A stretch of 64,000 nt of DNA from Candidatus Aegiribacteria sp. MLS_C (lineage in GTDB: Bacteria; Fermentibacterota; Fermentibacteria; Fermentibacterales; JCC-6): the NCBI GenBank assembly GCA_002030045.1, contig LQBI01000031.1:30854-94853 (forward strand), in the 5' to 3' direction. Below are positions 25,581-34,830 of this stretch, one piece after another (the first letter of the stretch is position 1; every line of letters starts with the position of its first letter). The position numbers and the translations under genes were made by a program. The notes under the pieces are model-generated. The model worked only from the letters and a program-made list of their open reading frames with translations. It had not been told where the DNA came from and searched no databases.

Positions 25581-26348
25581 TTATTCGTCTTTACTGCTAT
25601 AAGGCCCTTCGTATTCCGGGCAGAGGGGCAGCGCGCCTTCGTACAGGACCCTCTCCCCGTCGAAATCCAGCCTGAGGAAGTGGAAATCCACTCCAGCATC
25701 GAGGGCGTCTGCAAAAGCGGAAGCGAAATCGGGGTCCATGGCCGAGTTGGGAGCGAAGCAGCCGACCCCCGGGGGGAAGACCAGGAATACAACCGCGCAC
25801 CTGCTCCCTTCCCTTGAGAGCCCTGCGAGATCCCTGAGATGCCGTGTACCCCTGGTGGTCGGAGCGTCGGGGAATAGCGCCCGGTCGCCCGACTTCAGCG
25901 TGCAGCCCTTGACCTCCAGCCAGACGGGTTCCGGTCCATCTGGGTCCAGCAGGAAGTCGAACCTGCTGGAAATGCCTGAAGGCGACACCTCGGCCTTCCA
26001 GCCTCGAAGCTGTGCGAAAGGCGATATGCCCGGCCGCGCCAGGATGCTCTCAGCCAGCTTCCTGTGAAGAGTGGTGTTCAGGAGGACCCAGCCCTTGTCT
26101 CCCCTTCCGGCTACGAGCGACCATCTGGTCCGTCGAGTGGATGCTTCCCCGGCGGCCATGACCAGGACCCGGTTGCCGGGATACAGGAGTTCCCGCAGCC
26201 TTCCGGGATCGGCAACGTGTATTTCGGACCTCTCCCCTCCGATCTCGACGATCCCCACGAAACGGTTCTTCCTCCTGAGGAAGACTCCGCTGCTGAGGTC
26301 CCGAAGTTCCATAAGGGATGAATGAAGAGCGGGGGCATCACTGTTCAT
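25581..26348 (-). CDS. sfsA: SfsA-family DNA-binding/nuclease-like protein
   Basis: The product has 255 residues from ATG 26348, five bases after AGGGGG. Typical SfsA blocks are FLRRKNRFVGIVEIGGE, VADPGRLRELLYPGNRVLV (H-x-x-D/P-G-R pattern), WVLLNTTLHRKLAESIL, SRFDFLLDPDGPEPVWLEVKGCTL (the D...E-V-K nuclease-like core), LFPDAPTTRGTRHLRDL and VVFLVFPPG. E. coli SfsA was found as a stimulator of maltose genes, but the conserved core resembles PD-(D/E)XK nucleases. It lies just downstream of the repeat lipoprotein gene on the same strand (35 bases). Confidence 0.9.
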   Translation of the reverse strand: MNSDAPALHSSLMELRDLSSGVFLRRKNRFVGIVEIGGERSEIHVADPGRLRELLYPGNRVLVMAAGEASTRRTRWSLVAGRGDKGWVLLNTTLHRKLAESILARPGISPFAQLRGWKAEVSPSGISSRFDFLLDPDGPEPVWLEVKGCTLKSGDRALFPDAPTTRGTRHLRDLAGLSREGSRCAVVFLVFPPGVGCFAPNSAMDPDFASAFADALDAGVDFHFLRLDFDGERVLYEGALPLCPEYEGPYSSKDE

Positions 26349-26383
26349 GATGCCCCCTGGAGCGATGGTGTCCCCGACCGGGA

Positions 26384-27952
26384 CTACTCGAGTATGAGGT
26401 CGCTGTCGTCCCTGGGCTCCAGCTTGAAGACATCGAAGCTGTACCACAATACTCCGACGATCTGGCTGAAGGTGTCACCTATGACGGGAGTATAGCTGTA
26501 GTCGCCCAGGTCGTCTATCCTTATATCGCCGGAACCGTCGTCCACGGCCCATTCACCGTAGCCGAGATCGTCCTCCGTTACCGTGGCGTTCGTGAGCATG
26601 AGCAGGACGGATTCCCACTGCTCCTGGCCGGCGTCCGCGGTGGTAACGGGTTCCGGGTCGGGTATGGGGTTCCCGGTGGTATGGACCAGGACACTGGTGG
26701 GATAGGCGAGTTCGGTGAAACCGTAGTATTCCTGTATCTCGCCGGTCACGGTCACGCTGTCGCCCCTGTTGAGGCTGGAGACGTCGCTGCCGAAGAGGGT
26801 GAGGCCGGCCCACGGACCGCCGCCAGCGTCCATTATCACGGCGTAGGCAGCGCTTGAGGAGTAGTACTCCCCTCCCGCCACCACCACTACGCCGGTGACG
26901 CTTACCGTCTGTCCCTCGTACGGGGAAGAGGCCTGCTGGCCCTGGATCTCGTAGCAGGTATGGACGTCGCCTCCGCCTCCGCCGCCGCTGATGGAGATGT
27001 CATTGTTGTCACGGGGCTGTATGCGCCACTCGTCGAACTCGTAGAAGAGTGGACCCTGGACGTCTATGGTGTCGCCCACCGAGGGTTCGCTGTAGTCGCC
27101 CCTGTTGCCCAGGTAGCAGCTGCCGCTCCCGTCGTTTATCTCGTAGCTGTACTGGCCCGCGGAGACCACGACGGCGCTGCTTACGGAGACCACCACGCCC
27201 TCGTACTGCTCGTCGTTGACCTGGGCTGTGGTGAGAGCTGCGGGAGAGGGAAGCGTGTGGCCGCTTGACAGTATCTCGACGCTGTTCAGGTAGGTGAGTT
27301 CGGTGAGACCGTAGTACTCGGAGACCGTACCGGTTACCAGGATGCTGTCTCCCCTGGCTATTGCAGCGGCGCTGTCGCCGAAGAGGACAAGTCCCGTCCA
27401 GGGACCTCCGCCGGCGTCGGCAAGAACGGTGTAGGATCCGTAAAGCTCACCTCCGCCTGAACTCACGAGGGCGGTGACGGTGACCTCCTGTCCTTCGTAG
27501 GGCGAGGAGGCCTGCTGGCCCTGTACCTGGTAGCAGGAGAGGTAGAGGCAGCCTCCGGAGTCGGGCATGACCACCTGGACCTCGTTGCTCCAGGCGGAGT
27601 TCCCGCCGGTGTTCAGGGTACGCAGGGCGTAGTAGTAGGTCTCGCCCCATTCCAGCCCGGCATCGGTGAAGGTGGTGTCCGAAGCGCTGGATGCGGTCTT
27701 CACCGGGCTGGCGGGAGGATCGCTGGAGATGTCGGAAGTGGTGGAGCGGTAGAGGCTGTACTCGGAGAAATCGTCATCGGGGCACATGGTCCACCAGCCC
27801 GAAACCGAATTGTTCAGCCCGGCGTCGGCGGCAAGGGTGGAGGGCGTGGGATCGTCCCCTGGGCCCTGCGGGGATTCGTCGTCGCCGCAGGAGAGCACCA
27901 GCGCCATGGCGGCGAGAATGCATAGCGGTATGATCCGTCTCTGTCGGTACAT
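26384..27952 (-). CDS. Lipoprotein with fibronectin-III-like domain and two OB-fold repeats
   Basis: The product has 522 residues from ATG 27952 (GGAAGGAG upstream). A lipobox (LAAMALVLSCGDDE) predicts lipid anchoring. A Fn3-like domain (about 50-140; DDDFSEYSLYRSTT, WGETYYYALRTLNTGGNSAW) is followed by two copies of a domain with VTVTALVSSGGG/VSVTGVVVVAGG, VLADAGGGPWTGLVLFG/VIMDAGGGPWAGLTLFG, ARGDSILVTGTVSEYYGLTEL/NRGDSVTVTGEIQEYYGFTEL, as found in DUF5689 or nuclease-associated OB folds. Such domains often accompany extracellular nucleases, but no catalytic domain is present here. Each copy is preceded by C-Y-x-x-Q/I-Q-G-Q-Q-A-S-S-P-Y-E-G, showing internal duplication. Confidence 0.8.
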   Translation of the reverse strand: MYRQRRIIPLCILAAMALVLSCGDDESPQGPGDDPTPSTLAADAGLNNSVSGWWTMCPDDDFSEYSLYRSTTSDISSDPPASPVKTASSASDTTFTDAGLEWGETYYYALRTLNTGGNSAWSNEVQVVMPDSGGCLYLSCYQVQGQQASSPYEGQEVTVTALVSSGGGELYGSYTVLADAGGGPWTGLVLFGDSAAAIARGDSILVTGTVSEYYGLTELTYLNSVEILSSGHTLPSPAALTTAQVNDEQYEGVVVSVSSAVVVSAGQYSYEINDGSGSCYLGNRGDYSEPSVGDTIDVQGPLFYEFDEWRIQPRDNNDISISGGGGGGDVHTCYEIQGQQASSPYEGQTVSVTGVVVVAGGEYYSSSAAYAVIMDAGGGPWAGLTLFGSDVSSLNRGDSVTVTGEIQEYYGFTELAYPTSVLVHTTGNPIPDPEPVTTADAGQEQWESVLLMLTNATVTEDDLGYGEWAVDDGSGDIRIDDLGDYSYTPVIGDTFSQIVGVLWYSFDVFKLEPRDDSDLILE

Positions 27953-28064
27953 CAATGTGTCAACTCCTTCCAGGACTCTATTCTGTTCCATGTCTAGGCT
28001 GTTCTTCTCTGTTCCGTATTCCGTAACACAGGACCCGGCCGTTAGTTCGTACGAACGGGGGGAA

Positions 28065-28727
28065 CTATTCGGCCAGCTTTCTCCTGAGCAGCTTCAGGAC
28101 CGCGTCGTAGAGTTCCGGGTCCTTCTCAGGCTCCACATCGAGGTTGAGGGTAACACGCATGGGAAGCTCATCCTTCCGGACCGGTGCCGTGTCCGGGACC
28201 TGAGCAGGCTCGTCGAGTACGGTCTTCTTCGGTTTTTCCGCCTTCTTCTCGGGCGGCGGGGGCGGGGCCGGCTTCTGTTTCCTCTTTTCCGCCTGCGCCT
28301 CGTCCATCCTTTCCTCACCCATCTCCGCAAGGTCGCACAGGACCTTGAAGGTGAGTATCATGTATGCGGCGTTGTTGTCCGAGGCTCCGGTGGCGGTCCG
28401 GAAGAAGTCCATCAGTACTGTGCCCTCCTTCTCGTAAGCCTTCGGATACTTCTCGAACAGGCCGCCGTAGGCCTTCCTTATGGAATTCCTGAGCAGCCCG
28501 GCATCGGCTTCCGTATCGTTGTAGTCGACCCAGAGCACTGTGGGGTGTCCCTTCTCGTCGATGAAACCCAGGAAGGACAGCAGTCGAAGCAGCCCCTCGT
28601 CCACTTCGCGCTTGAAACCCAGGTTCACGAGATAGTCATGGTCGACGAGATTGGGTGGGTCAGTCTTCGAGACAGTTCTCAGGAGCATGTCGATGCTCCC
28701 TGGATCGTGCAGAATGGGATAGTTCAT
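28065..28727 (-). CDS. DUF5343-domain protein
   Basis: The product has 220 residues. Residues 1-135 match DUF5343: LRTVSKTDPPNLVDHDYLVNLGFK, LLRLLSFLGFIDEKGHPTVLW, LLRNSIRKAYGGLF and ATGASDNNAAYMILTFKVLCDLAEM. It continues with a Lys/Pro linker (KRKQKPAPPPPPEKKAEKPKK) and a last segment (MRVTLNLDVEPEKDPELYDAVLKLLRRKLAE) resembling the C-terminal block seen in longer members. The domain has a winged-helix look and is often near regulatory or defence genes, but its function is unknown. It is cytoplasmic and apparently transcribed alone. Confidence 0.8.
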   Translation of the reverse strand: MNYPILHDPGSIDMLLRTVSKTDPPNLVDHDYLVNLGFKREVDEGLLRLLSFLGFIDEKGHPTVLWVDYNDTEADAGLLRNSIRKAYGGLFEKYPKAYEKEGTVLMDFFRTATGASDNNAAYMILTFKVLCDLAEMGEERMDEAQAEKRKQKPAPPPPPEKKAEKPKKTVLDEPAQVPDTAPVRKDELPMRVTLNLDVEPEKDPELYDAVLKLLRRKLAE

Positions 28728-28828
28728 ATGCCGCCCCTCTACTTAGTTTCCATACAACAGGGTAATTTATAAGGAACCCTGACGCCTTGCGCTAGTTCGG
28801 AGTAAGGGTACCTTCTCTCGAGAGGGGC

Positions 28829-31240
28829 TCAGTCGCTTTCGGGCACTACCCTGACCGACATGGTATCTCCCGGTGTCCAGCCTATCTTTCCCGCCCTTGT
28901 CACGCTGATAAGGTCGTCCTCCAGTGCTGCAAGGCCGGGGAGGTCGTCCCCGGGGACGGTCACTTCCAGCGCAGCCAGCGACGCGGCCATGCTCAGGCTG
29001 TTACCGCTCTTGAACCTCCTCGCCTCCTCGATGATGGCGAGGCTCATGTCGCCGGCAGCCAGCGCTCCGGCATCCATGTACTCCGGGGTCGGCCATGGGG
29101 CGATGTGCAGGCTCTCGTGTCCCTCGATGGGCTTGAAGACCTCCTGGTAGAGTTCCTCGGTGACATGGACAAGAACCGGAGCGAAGAGCCTGATGCAACC
29201 ATAGAGAACCCTGTAGAGCGCGTACTGGGCGGACCGCCGGCCCTCCTCGTCATCCTCGGAGTAGAGCCTCCTCTTGACTATCTCGAGATAGTTGTCGCAG
29301 AGGACATTCCAGAAGAAATGCTCCGCCCTGTCCATGGCGGCCGCGTACTCGTACTCCTCCATGGCCGTGGTGGCGGCTCCCGCAGCCTTCGTGAAGCCGG
29401 ATAGTATCCACCGGTCGTAAGGTCTGATGTCGGGCTTCAGTGAAGGGTCATAGTCCTCCAGACGGGATGCCGCGAACCTGACAGCGTTCCAGAGTTTGGT
29501 CACCAGTCGTCTTCCGTCGCCCAGCACCTCCTCGCTGAACAGGACATCGCTGCCCAGCTTCGAACTGCATGACCAGTAGCGGAGTTCGTCAGCCGAATAG
29601 CGTTCCAGGGCGATAAGGGGATCGCCGGCCACGTTTCCCTTGCTCTTGGACATCTTCTCGCCGCTGGGGTTCAGAGCGTGTCCGCTTATCATGACGTGGC
29701 TCCAGGGAATGTCGTCGGAGTGCAGGTGTGCCTTGACTATGGTGTAGAAGGCCCAGGTCCTTATGATGTCGTGGGCCTGGGGACGCAGGCTCATGGGAAG
29801 CAGGCCATCCCTCTCGTCATCCTCACCCCACCGGGCGTTGATCTGAGGAGTGAGCGAGCTGGTGGCCCATGTATCCATGACGTCGGACTCCGGTGTGAAG
29901 CTGTGCCCTCCGCAGGAGGGGCAGGGAACACCGGGACTGTCCTCGAGGGGGTCCACCGGCAGGTCCTCCTCCGCGGCGAAGACCGGCTCCCCGCAGGTGG
30001 CGCAGTACCAGACCGGAAAGGGCACCCCGTAGTACCTCTGCCTGCTTATGCACCAGTCCCACTTGAGGTTCTCGACCCAGTGGTCGAACCTGACCCTGAA
30101 GTGCGCCGGGTACCACCTGACCAGGGAACCCTTCCTGAGGATCTCTTCCTTCCTGTCCAGTATGCGTACGAACCACTGCTGGTTCACCAGGAACTCCAGG
30201 GGGGTGCCGCACCGCTCGTGGACGTTAACGGTATGGGTGATGTCCTTCCCGCCCTTCAGGGCGCCGCTCTCGTCCAGCATGCCCAGGATGACCTTCCTGG
30301 CCTTCTTCCAGTGCATTCCCTCAAGGGGGCCTGCCAGTCCGTTCATGTGCCCCCTGCTGTCAAGAACGATCCTGAGGTCCAGGTTGTACTCCTGCCACCA
30401 CTCGATGTCAGTGGTGTCGCCGAAGGTACAGCACATGACCACTCCGCTTCCCTTCTCCATGTCGACCTTCGGGTCCGTCAGTATATCGACCTCCTGGCCG
30501 AATACCGGCACTGACGCCTTCCTGCCGGCCAGGCCGTTCCACCTGGGATCCTGCGGGTTAACGAAAACTGCCACACAGGCGGGGAGCAGCTCGGGCCTGG
30601 TGGTTGCTATAGGTATGTGGCCGGTGCCGTCGGCCAGCGAGAATTCCAGGTCGTGGAATACCGAGGATTCCTCGCTGTCCTCCGTCTCCGCCTGAGCAAC
30701 CGCGGTCTGGCACTCGGGACACCACAGGGTGGGCGATTTCTTCCTGTATATCAGTCCCTTGTCGTGAAGGTCGAGGAAGGACCTCTGGCTTATCCTCTGT
30801 ACCCAGGGATCTATGGTAGTATAGAGAAGGTCCCAGTCGCAGGAGAAACCAAGTCTTGTCCAGAGGTCCCTGAACATCGACTCCGCCTGACTGGTGACCT
30901 CCAGGCACTTCTCCACGAACTTCCGTCTGGGCATGTCCTGGGCGCGTATGCCCAGTTCGCTCTCGGTGAACCTCTCGCTGGGCAGGCCGTTGTCGTCGAA
31001 GCAGAAGGGATAGAAGACCTCCATACCCCTCATCCTGTGGTACCTGGCCATAGCCTCGGCCTGGACATAGCTGAACACGTGTCCCATGTGGATCTTGCCC
31101 GATACCGTGGGTGGAGGGGTGTCGATGGAGTAGACGGGCCTGCGGGAATCGGGGTCGTACCTGAATATTCCCCGTTCCTCCCAGTACTTCTGCCAGCGGG
31201 GTTCGGATTCCCTCGGAACGTATCGCTTAGATAACGCCAC
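28829..31240 (-). CDS. valS: Valyl-tRNA synthetase, archaeal-like class
   Basis: The product has 803 residues from GTG 31240 (AAAGGA upstream). Class I features: PPPTVSGKIHMGHVFSYVQ (HIGH-type motif), the CP1 editing domain (HIPIATTRPELLPACVAVFVNP, GSGVVMCCTFGDTTDIEWW), WCISRQRYYGVPFPVWYC, a zinc-like cluster (CPSCGG), ESDVMDTWATSS and GEKMSKSKGNV (KMSKS). It charges tRNA-Val. It lacks the long C-terminal coiled-coil arm and has the shorter length of the archaeal/rickettsial class. No T-box leader was found upstream. The neighbourhood gives no operon partner. Confidence 0.92.
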   Translation of the reverse strand: MALSKRYVPRESEPRWQKYWEERGIFRYDPDSRRPVYSIDTPPPTVSGKIHMGHVFSYVQAEAMARYHRMRGMEVFYPFCFDDNGLPSERFTESELGIRAQDMPRRKFVEKCLEVTSQAESMFRDLWTRLGFSCDWDLLYTTIDPWVQRISQRSFLDLHDKGLIYRKKSPTLWCPECQTAVAQAETEDSEESSVFHDLEFSLADGTGHIPIATTRPELLPACVAVFVNPQDPRWNGLAGRKASVPVFGQEVDILTDPKVDMEKGSGVVMCCTFGDTTDIEWWQEYNLDLRIVLDSRGHMNGLAGPLEGMHWKKARKVILGMLDESGALKGGKDITHTVNVHERCGTPLEFLVNQQWFVRILDRKEEILRKGSLVRWYPAHFRVRFDHWVENLKWDWCISRQRYYGVPFPVWYCATCGEPVFAAEEDLPVDPLEDSPGVPCPSCGGHSFTPESDVMDTWATSSLTPQINARWGEDDERDGLLPMSLRPQAHDIIRTWAFYTIVKAHLHSDDIPWSHVMISGHALNPSGEKMSKSKGNVAGDPLIALERYSADELRYWSCSSKLGSDVLFSEEVLGDGRRLVTKLWNAVRFAASRLEDYDPSLKPDIRPYDRWILSGFTKAAGAATTAMEEYEYAAAMDRAEHFFWNVLCDNYLEIVKRRLYSEDDEEGRRSAQYALYRVLYGCIRLFAPVLVHVTEELYQEVFKPIEGHESLHIAPWPTPEYMDAGALAAGDMSLAIIEEARRFKSGNSLSMAASLAALEVTVPGDDLPGLAALEDDLISVTRAGKIGWTPGDTMSVRVVPESD

Positions 31241-31482
31241 TTGCGGGTCCTTTCAGTTCGTCATGAGCAAGGAACACTCCTCGGACACCATCTGCGCATG
31301 TCGGGACATTCATTGAACGGTCCATGAACTTACAGTGGACGTTCAAGCCGAATCGGTGACCTGTTTCAAGGTGAGGCAGAAAAATAACCACCGGGGCCCT
31401 TCGACACAAGTGTGCGAGGTTGTTGGAGCGAGGCGGCAGGTGAATATTGCAGCCGGCAGTTCAGGCTGAAGGGAGCATTACG

Positions 31483-34400
31483 ATGGAACCCGCGGGCGGG
31501 AACGGGGAAAGGAGTGTCCAGGAGCTGCTGGAGCATGCCGAAGGCGTCCTCGGAAGCGGATCGATCTCCTTTGCTCTCGGCCTGCCCGCCGTCGATGTCG
31601 AGGCGATACTGGACGAACTGCGGCGGAAGGGGGTCGTGAGCGCCGTCCCATCCTACGGGGCCGGAGGATGGGTATTCTCCGGCGAGCCGGGGGACGGTCT
31701 CCCCTCGAAGGACCTCACGGGAATCATGGGCAGGCTGGCCGAATACGCGCTTTCCTCACCGGGTGCGACCCTCTCCGAGCTGATGACGGTCCTCCGCTGG
31801 AAGCGTCTTCCCGCCAGGGACCGGACCGAGCTTCTCCTCAGGGCCATGAGGGGAGCCAGGGAACTGGGAGAATTCCGACTCATCCCGGATATCTTCATGC
31901 GCATCACGGAACTGGAGGACCTGGCCGAAGGGGAGGCCCGGGAAGTGCTGTGCACTTTCCTGCCCAGGAGACTGAGGGGATACAGCATCGAGAAGGCCGA
32001 GAACTTCGTGCTTGAGTGCATCCAGACCTTCCGGTCCCCTTCCGACAGAGCCCTTGCGCTTACCAGGCTGGGGGAGCTCGAATCCATCCAGAACAGGGCG
32101 TCGGCGGCGGAGGAACACCTTCTGGAGGCGATGGAACTGAGCCTCCGATCGGAATACGCCGCCTGCATGCCGGACATACTGGAGAGCCTGGCCGAGCTGC
32201 CGAGGGACTTCCGGTCCATGAACCAGCTGGCGGCCCGTATCGAGGATGTCATCGGCTGGGCCGGTTCCCTGGACGACCAGGAGATCATAACACGGATCCA
32301 GGCCTCGGCGGCCCTCGCCCAGTCGGGTCTGAGAATGGATTCTCTCGCCGAGAGGACGATTTTCACGGCCATGTCCGGCGTCGCTTTCCTTCCCGTTCCG
32401 GTGAGGCTTGCCGCTGAATGGTGCAGGGCCAGGATCTACATCGCATCGGGACGGGGCAGGGCCGCCATGAACACCCTGCAGAGGGCCCTGATGCTGGCGG
32501 AGAGCGCCGGTGACCGGCTGACGATGCTGGAGATCCTCAATACGATCGTCTCCGAGATGAAGGAGCGTTCCGGATATACCATGAGGAACCTGATCAGTAT
32601 CATGGATAACGTTTCCGGAAGGTCCGCAGGCAGTCCGAACATCTCGATCAGGGCCTACGCCCTCGAGAATCTCACGGACATGTACATGAGAACGCTGCAG
32701 TTCCGGAAGTCCCGTCTCTCTGCAGGCGAACTCGCACAGCTCTCGGACAGCCTTGGGATGCACAGCGCCGACTCCCTGTCGGAATGGTGCACGGCCTACA
32801 TGGGTTTCCTCACCGGAAGGGACGGCGACATCGGTTCCGGCGACGGCGTGCTTCCGGGTACCTCCGGATTCCTTGCGGCGCTCCTCGAGGGCCTTGACCC
32901 GGAGGACCACGCAGCGGCCATGTCGGAAAAGCTCATGACATCTCCCGGGGAGGACATGCAGGCCTGCCTGCTGGTGCTGGCAATGGAAGCTTTCGCCAGG
33001 GGCGCGGTAAAAGCCTCTTCGGCCATCGCCGCTGCCCTGGACTCCACTTTCAGCGGTTCGACAAGGGATCCCTACATATCATGGAAGCTCTGTGTCAGCG
33101 GGATGCTCTCCACTCGGGAGATCTACTCCGAAGACTTCTTCCATTCGGCCCAGGTCCTTTCCAGGCAGCTGGACAACCTGCTCCTGGTATGGCTGATCCT
33201 GAGGTGCAGGCTTTCACTGGACCTGGAGAGGGGGGACTTCGGATGGGGAACGCTCCTCATGCTGCTGTCGGAGCTTGACGGATACGTACTCGAGCAGCTT
33301 GAAGGCCGGGAATCCCGGTCCTTCATCGAAAGGAGCGGTGCGGGGAAGAGACGGGAGATGCTGGTATCGCTGACAGGCCGCCGGGAGTGCCCCGCCCCCG
33401 TGGAACTGAAGGGAATACTTTCGGGCATGGCATCCGGTTCCCTTGCCGAGCGCATGCTGGGAATAGGCGGAATATCGTCCAGGATATCGGGGAGGTCAGA
33501 GATAAGCGCCAGTCTGGAGATCCTCGGCAGGCTGACGGACGCCGACAGGGTGATGGCGCTCAGGGTCGTCTCCGGGGAGATCGAGGTCATCGAGGGCTAC
33601 GGCACCGGAAAATGGAGAATGCCGGGCGAGGAGGCGCGGAACCTGATACTGGGAAAACCGGCGGTTGGCCGGTGTCTGGAGAACTACGGCGTCACGCCGT
33701 TCGGGAGCAGGCGCTGTCTGGTGGTCCCCGTAGGTGGAGCTGCTGTGGGTACCCAGAAGAGGACGCTGATCCCGGAGCGAATGGAACCCGGGAGTTATCT
33801 GCTTGTGGAGACCGAGTGCCCGATACCTGAGTACGGACCGATACCGGAATTCCTGATGGACATTATCAGAGGACAGGTCACGGCGGCGCTGAGGCTCCGG
33901 TCAAGGGAGGCGATGGCTTACATGGACAGGATGACAGGCGCCGTGATCGGCCATTCCTGGACAGGCAGGCTGCAGGAGATGACGTCGGACCGCAGCAGGG
34001 AGAACACCGTCTCGGTACTCGCAGCGGGTGTGGACGGCCTGCAGGAGGTGAACCGGCTCTTCGGCTACCGCGTGGGGGATGGAATACTCAGGGCCGTGGT
34101 CTCGACCATCAGGGGGGTCCTCAGACCGAACGACATGCTGGGAAGGCTGACCGGGGACATCCTGGGCGTGATGCTGCCGGACACCGGGGAGGATGACGCC
34201 AGGCTGGTGGCTGACAGGATCTGCGGCGAGGTATCCGGTGTCGACCTCCGTCCCGACGGGGTCCCTGTTACCGTGAGCGTGGGAATCGCATCTGTGGAGA
34301 GCCCGCAGAAAGGGCATGACCTGGTCCTCGGCAGGGCGATGGAAGCCATGCAGGCGGCGAAGGTGAGGGGAGGCAACAGGACGCTCCAGTGGAGCGAGGA

Positions 34401-34830
34401 CCTGGACTCCCCGGATATGCCCGTTGTAAGGCTTTTCTGTACCGGCGATCCGGGTTGGGACCATGCCGTCTTCTCAGCCGTGATGGACCTCCTGCAGCTG
34501 AGGGAGACCAGCCTCCGGGGTATCGCGGAAAAACTCAGGGACGCCCTCAGGAGCGTAATGGTCTACATCGACGACGGAGCGGGGAACGAGGGGTTCGTGG
34601 GGAGCAGGTTCCTCAGGAGTATGGTCGAGGGAACGGGAGCCGCCAGGGAGGGAATTGTGACGCAACACCAGGGCATGCTTGGCAAATACGATGCCCTGTC
34701 CGCCGGTCTGGACCGGGGAGGCCGCCTGCTGGCCGCATGGGATTCACCGGGAGGAATATCCCCGGGCGTCAGGAACGTGTTCTCGGCCCTGGCAGGACTG
34801 TCAGGACTCCTGACCCGCCGCATGGGCTGA
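31483..34830 (+). CDS. Large soluble signalling protein: winged-helix, TPR-like repeats, degenerate GGDEF domain
   Basis: The product has 1,115 residues from ATG 31483 (GGGAG upstream). N-terminal residues (about 8-75) look like a winged helix (SFALGLPAVDVEAILDELRRKGVVS). Residues about 90-560 are helical repeats of TPR/MalT type (LTRLGELESIQNRASAAEEHLLEAM, GRGRAAMNTLQRALMLAES). A GGDEF-like domain occupies about 817-970: VLAAGVDGLQEVNRLFGYRVGDGILRA, LGRLTGDILGVMLPDTGEDDA, VTVSVGIAS. The G-G-D/E-E-F site reads T-G-D-I-L (890-894), so cyclase activity is doubtful. The final 150 residues may be a GAF-like domain. It may be a c-di-GMP or nucleotide sensor rather than a synthase. Its end overlaps the convergent uvrA by 30 bases. 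Confidence 0.7.
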   Translation: MEPAGGNGERSVQELLEHAEGVLGSGSISFALGLPAVDVEAILDELRRKGVVSAVPSYGAGGWVFSGEPGDGLPSKDLTGIMGRLAEYALSSPGATLSELMTVLRWKRLPARDRTELLLRAMRGARELGEFRLIPDIFMRITELEDLAEGEAREVLCTFLPRRLRGYSIEKAENFVLECIQTFRSPSDRALALTRLGELESIQNRASAAEEHLLEAMELSLRSEYAACMPDILESLAELPRDFRSMNQLAARIEDVIGWAGSLDDQEIITRIQASAALAQSGLRMDSLAERTIFTAMSGVAFLPVPVRLAAEWCRARIYIASGRGRAAMNTLQRALMLAESAGDRLTMLEILNTIVSEMKERSGYTMRNLISIMDNVSGRSAGSPNISIRAYALENLTDMYMRTLQFRKSRLSAGELAQLSDSLGMHSADSLSEWCTAYMGFLTGRDGDIGSGDGVLPGTSGFLAALLEGLDPEDHAAAMSEKLMTSPGEDMQACLLVLAMEAFARGAVKASSAIAAALDSTFSGSTRDPYISWKLCVSGMLSTREIYSEDFFHSAQVLSRQLDNLLLVWLILRCRLSLDLERGDFGWGTLLMLLSELDGYVLEQLEGRESRSFIERSGAGKRREMLVSLTGRRECPAPVELKGILSGMASGSLAERMLGIGGISSRISGRSEISASLEILGRLTDADRVMALRVVSGEIEVIEGYGTGKWRMPGEEARNLILGKPAVGRCLENYGVTPFGSRRCLVVPVGGAAVGTQKRTLIPERMEPGSYLLVETECPIPEYGPIPEFLMDIIRGQVTAALRLRSREAMAYMDRMTGAVIGHSWTGRLQEMTSDRSRENTVSVLAAGVDGLQEVNRLFGYRVGDGILRAVVSTIRGVLRPNDMLGRLTGDILGVMLPDTGEDDARLVADRICGEVSGVDLRPDGVPVTVSVGIASVESPQKGHDLVLGRAMEAMQAAKVRGGNRTLQWSEDLDSPDMPVVRLFCTGDPGWDHAVFSAVMDLLQLRETSLRGIAEKLRDALRSVMVYIDDGAGNEGFVGSRFLRSMVEGTGAAREGIVTQHQGMLGKYDALSAGLDRGGRLLAAWDSPGGISPGVRNVFSALAGLSGLLTRRMG

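Noticed and set aside
31241..31482. T-box leader upstream of valS
   Set aside because: No T-box core sequence or adjoining terminator is present on the minus strand.
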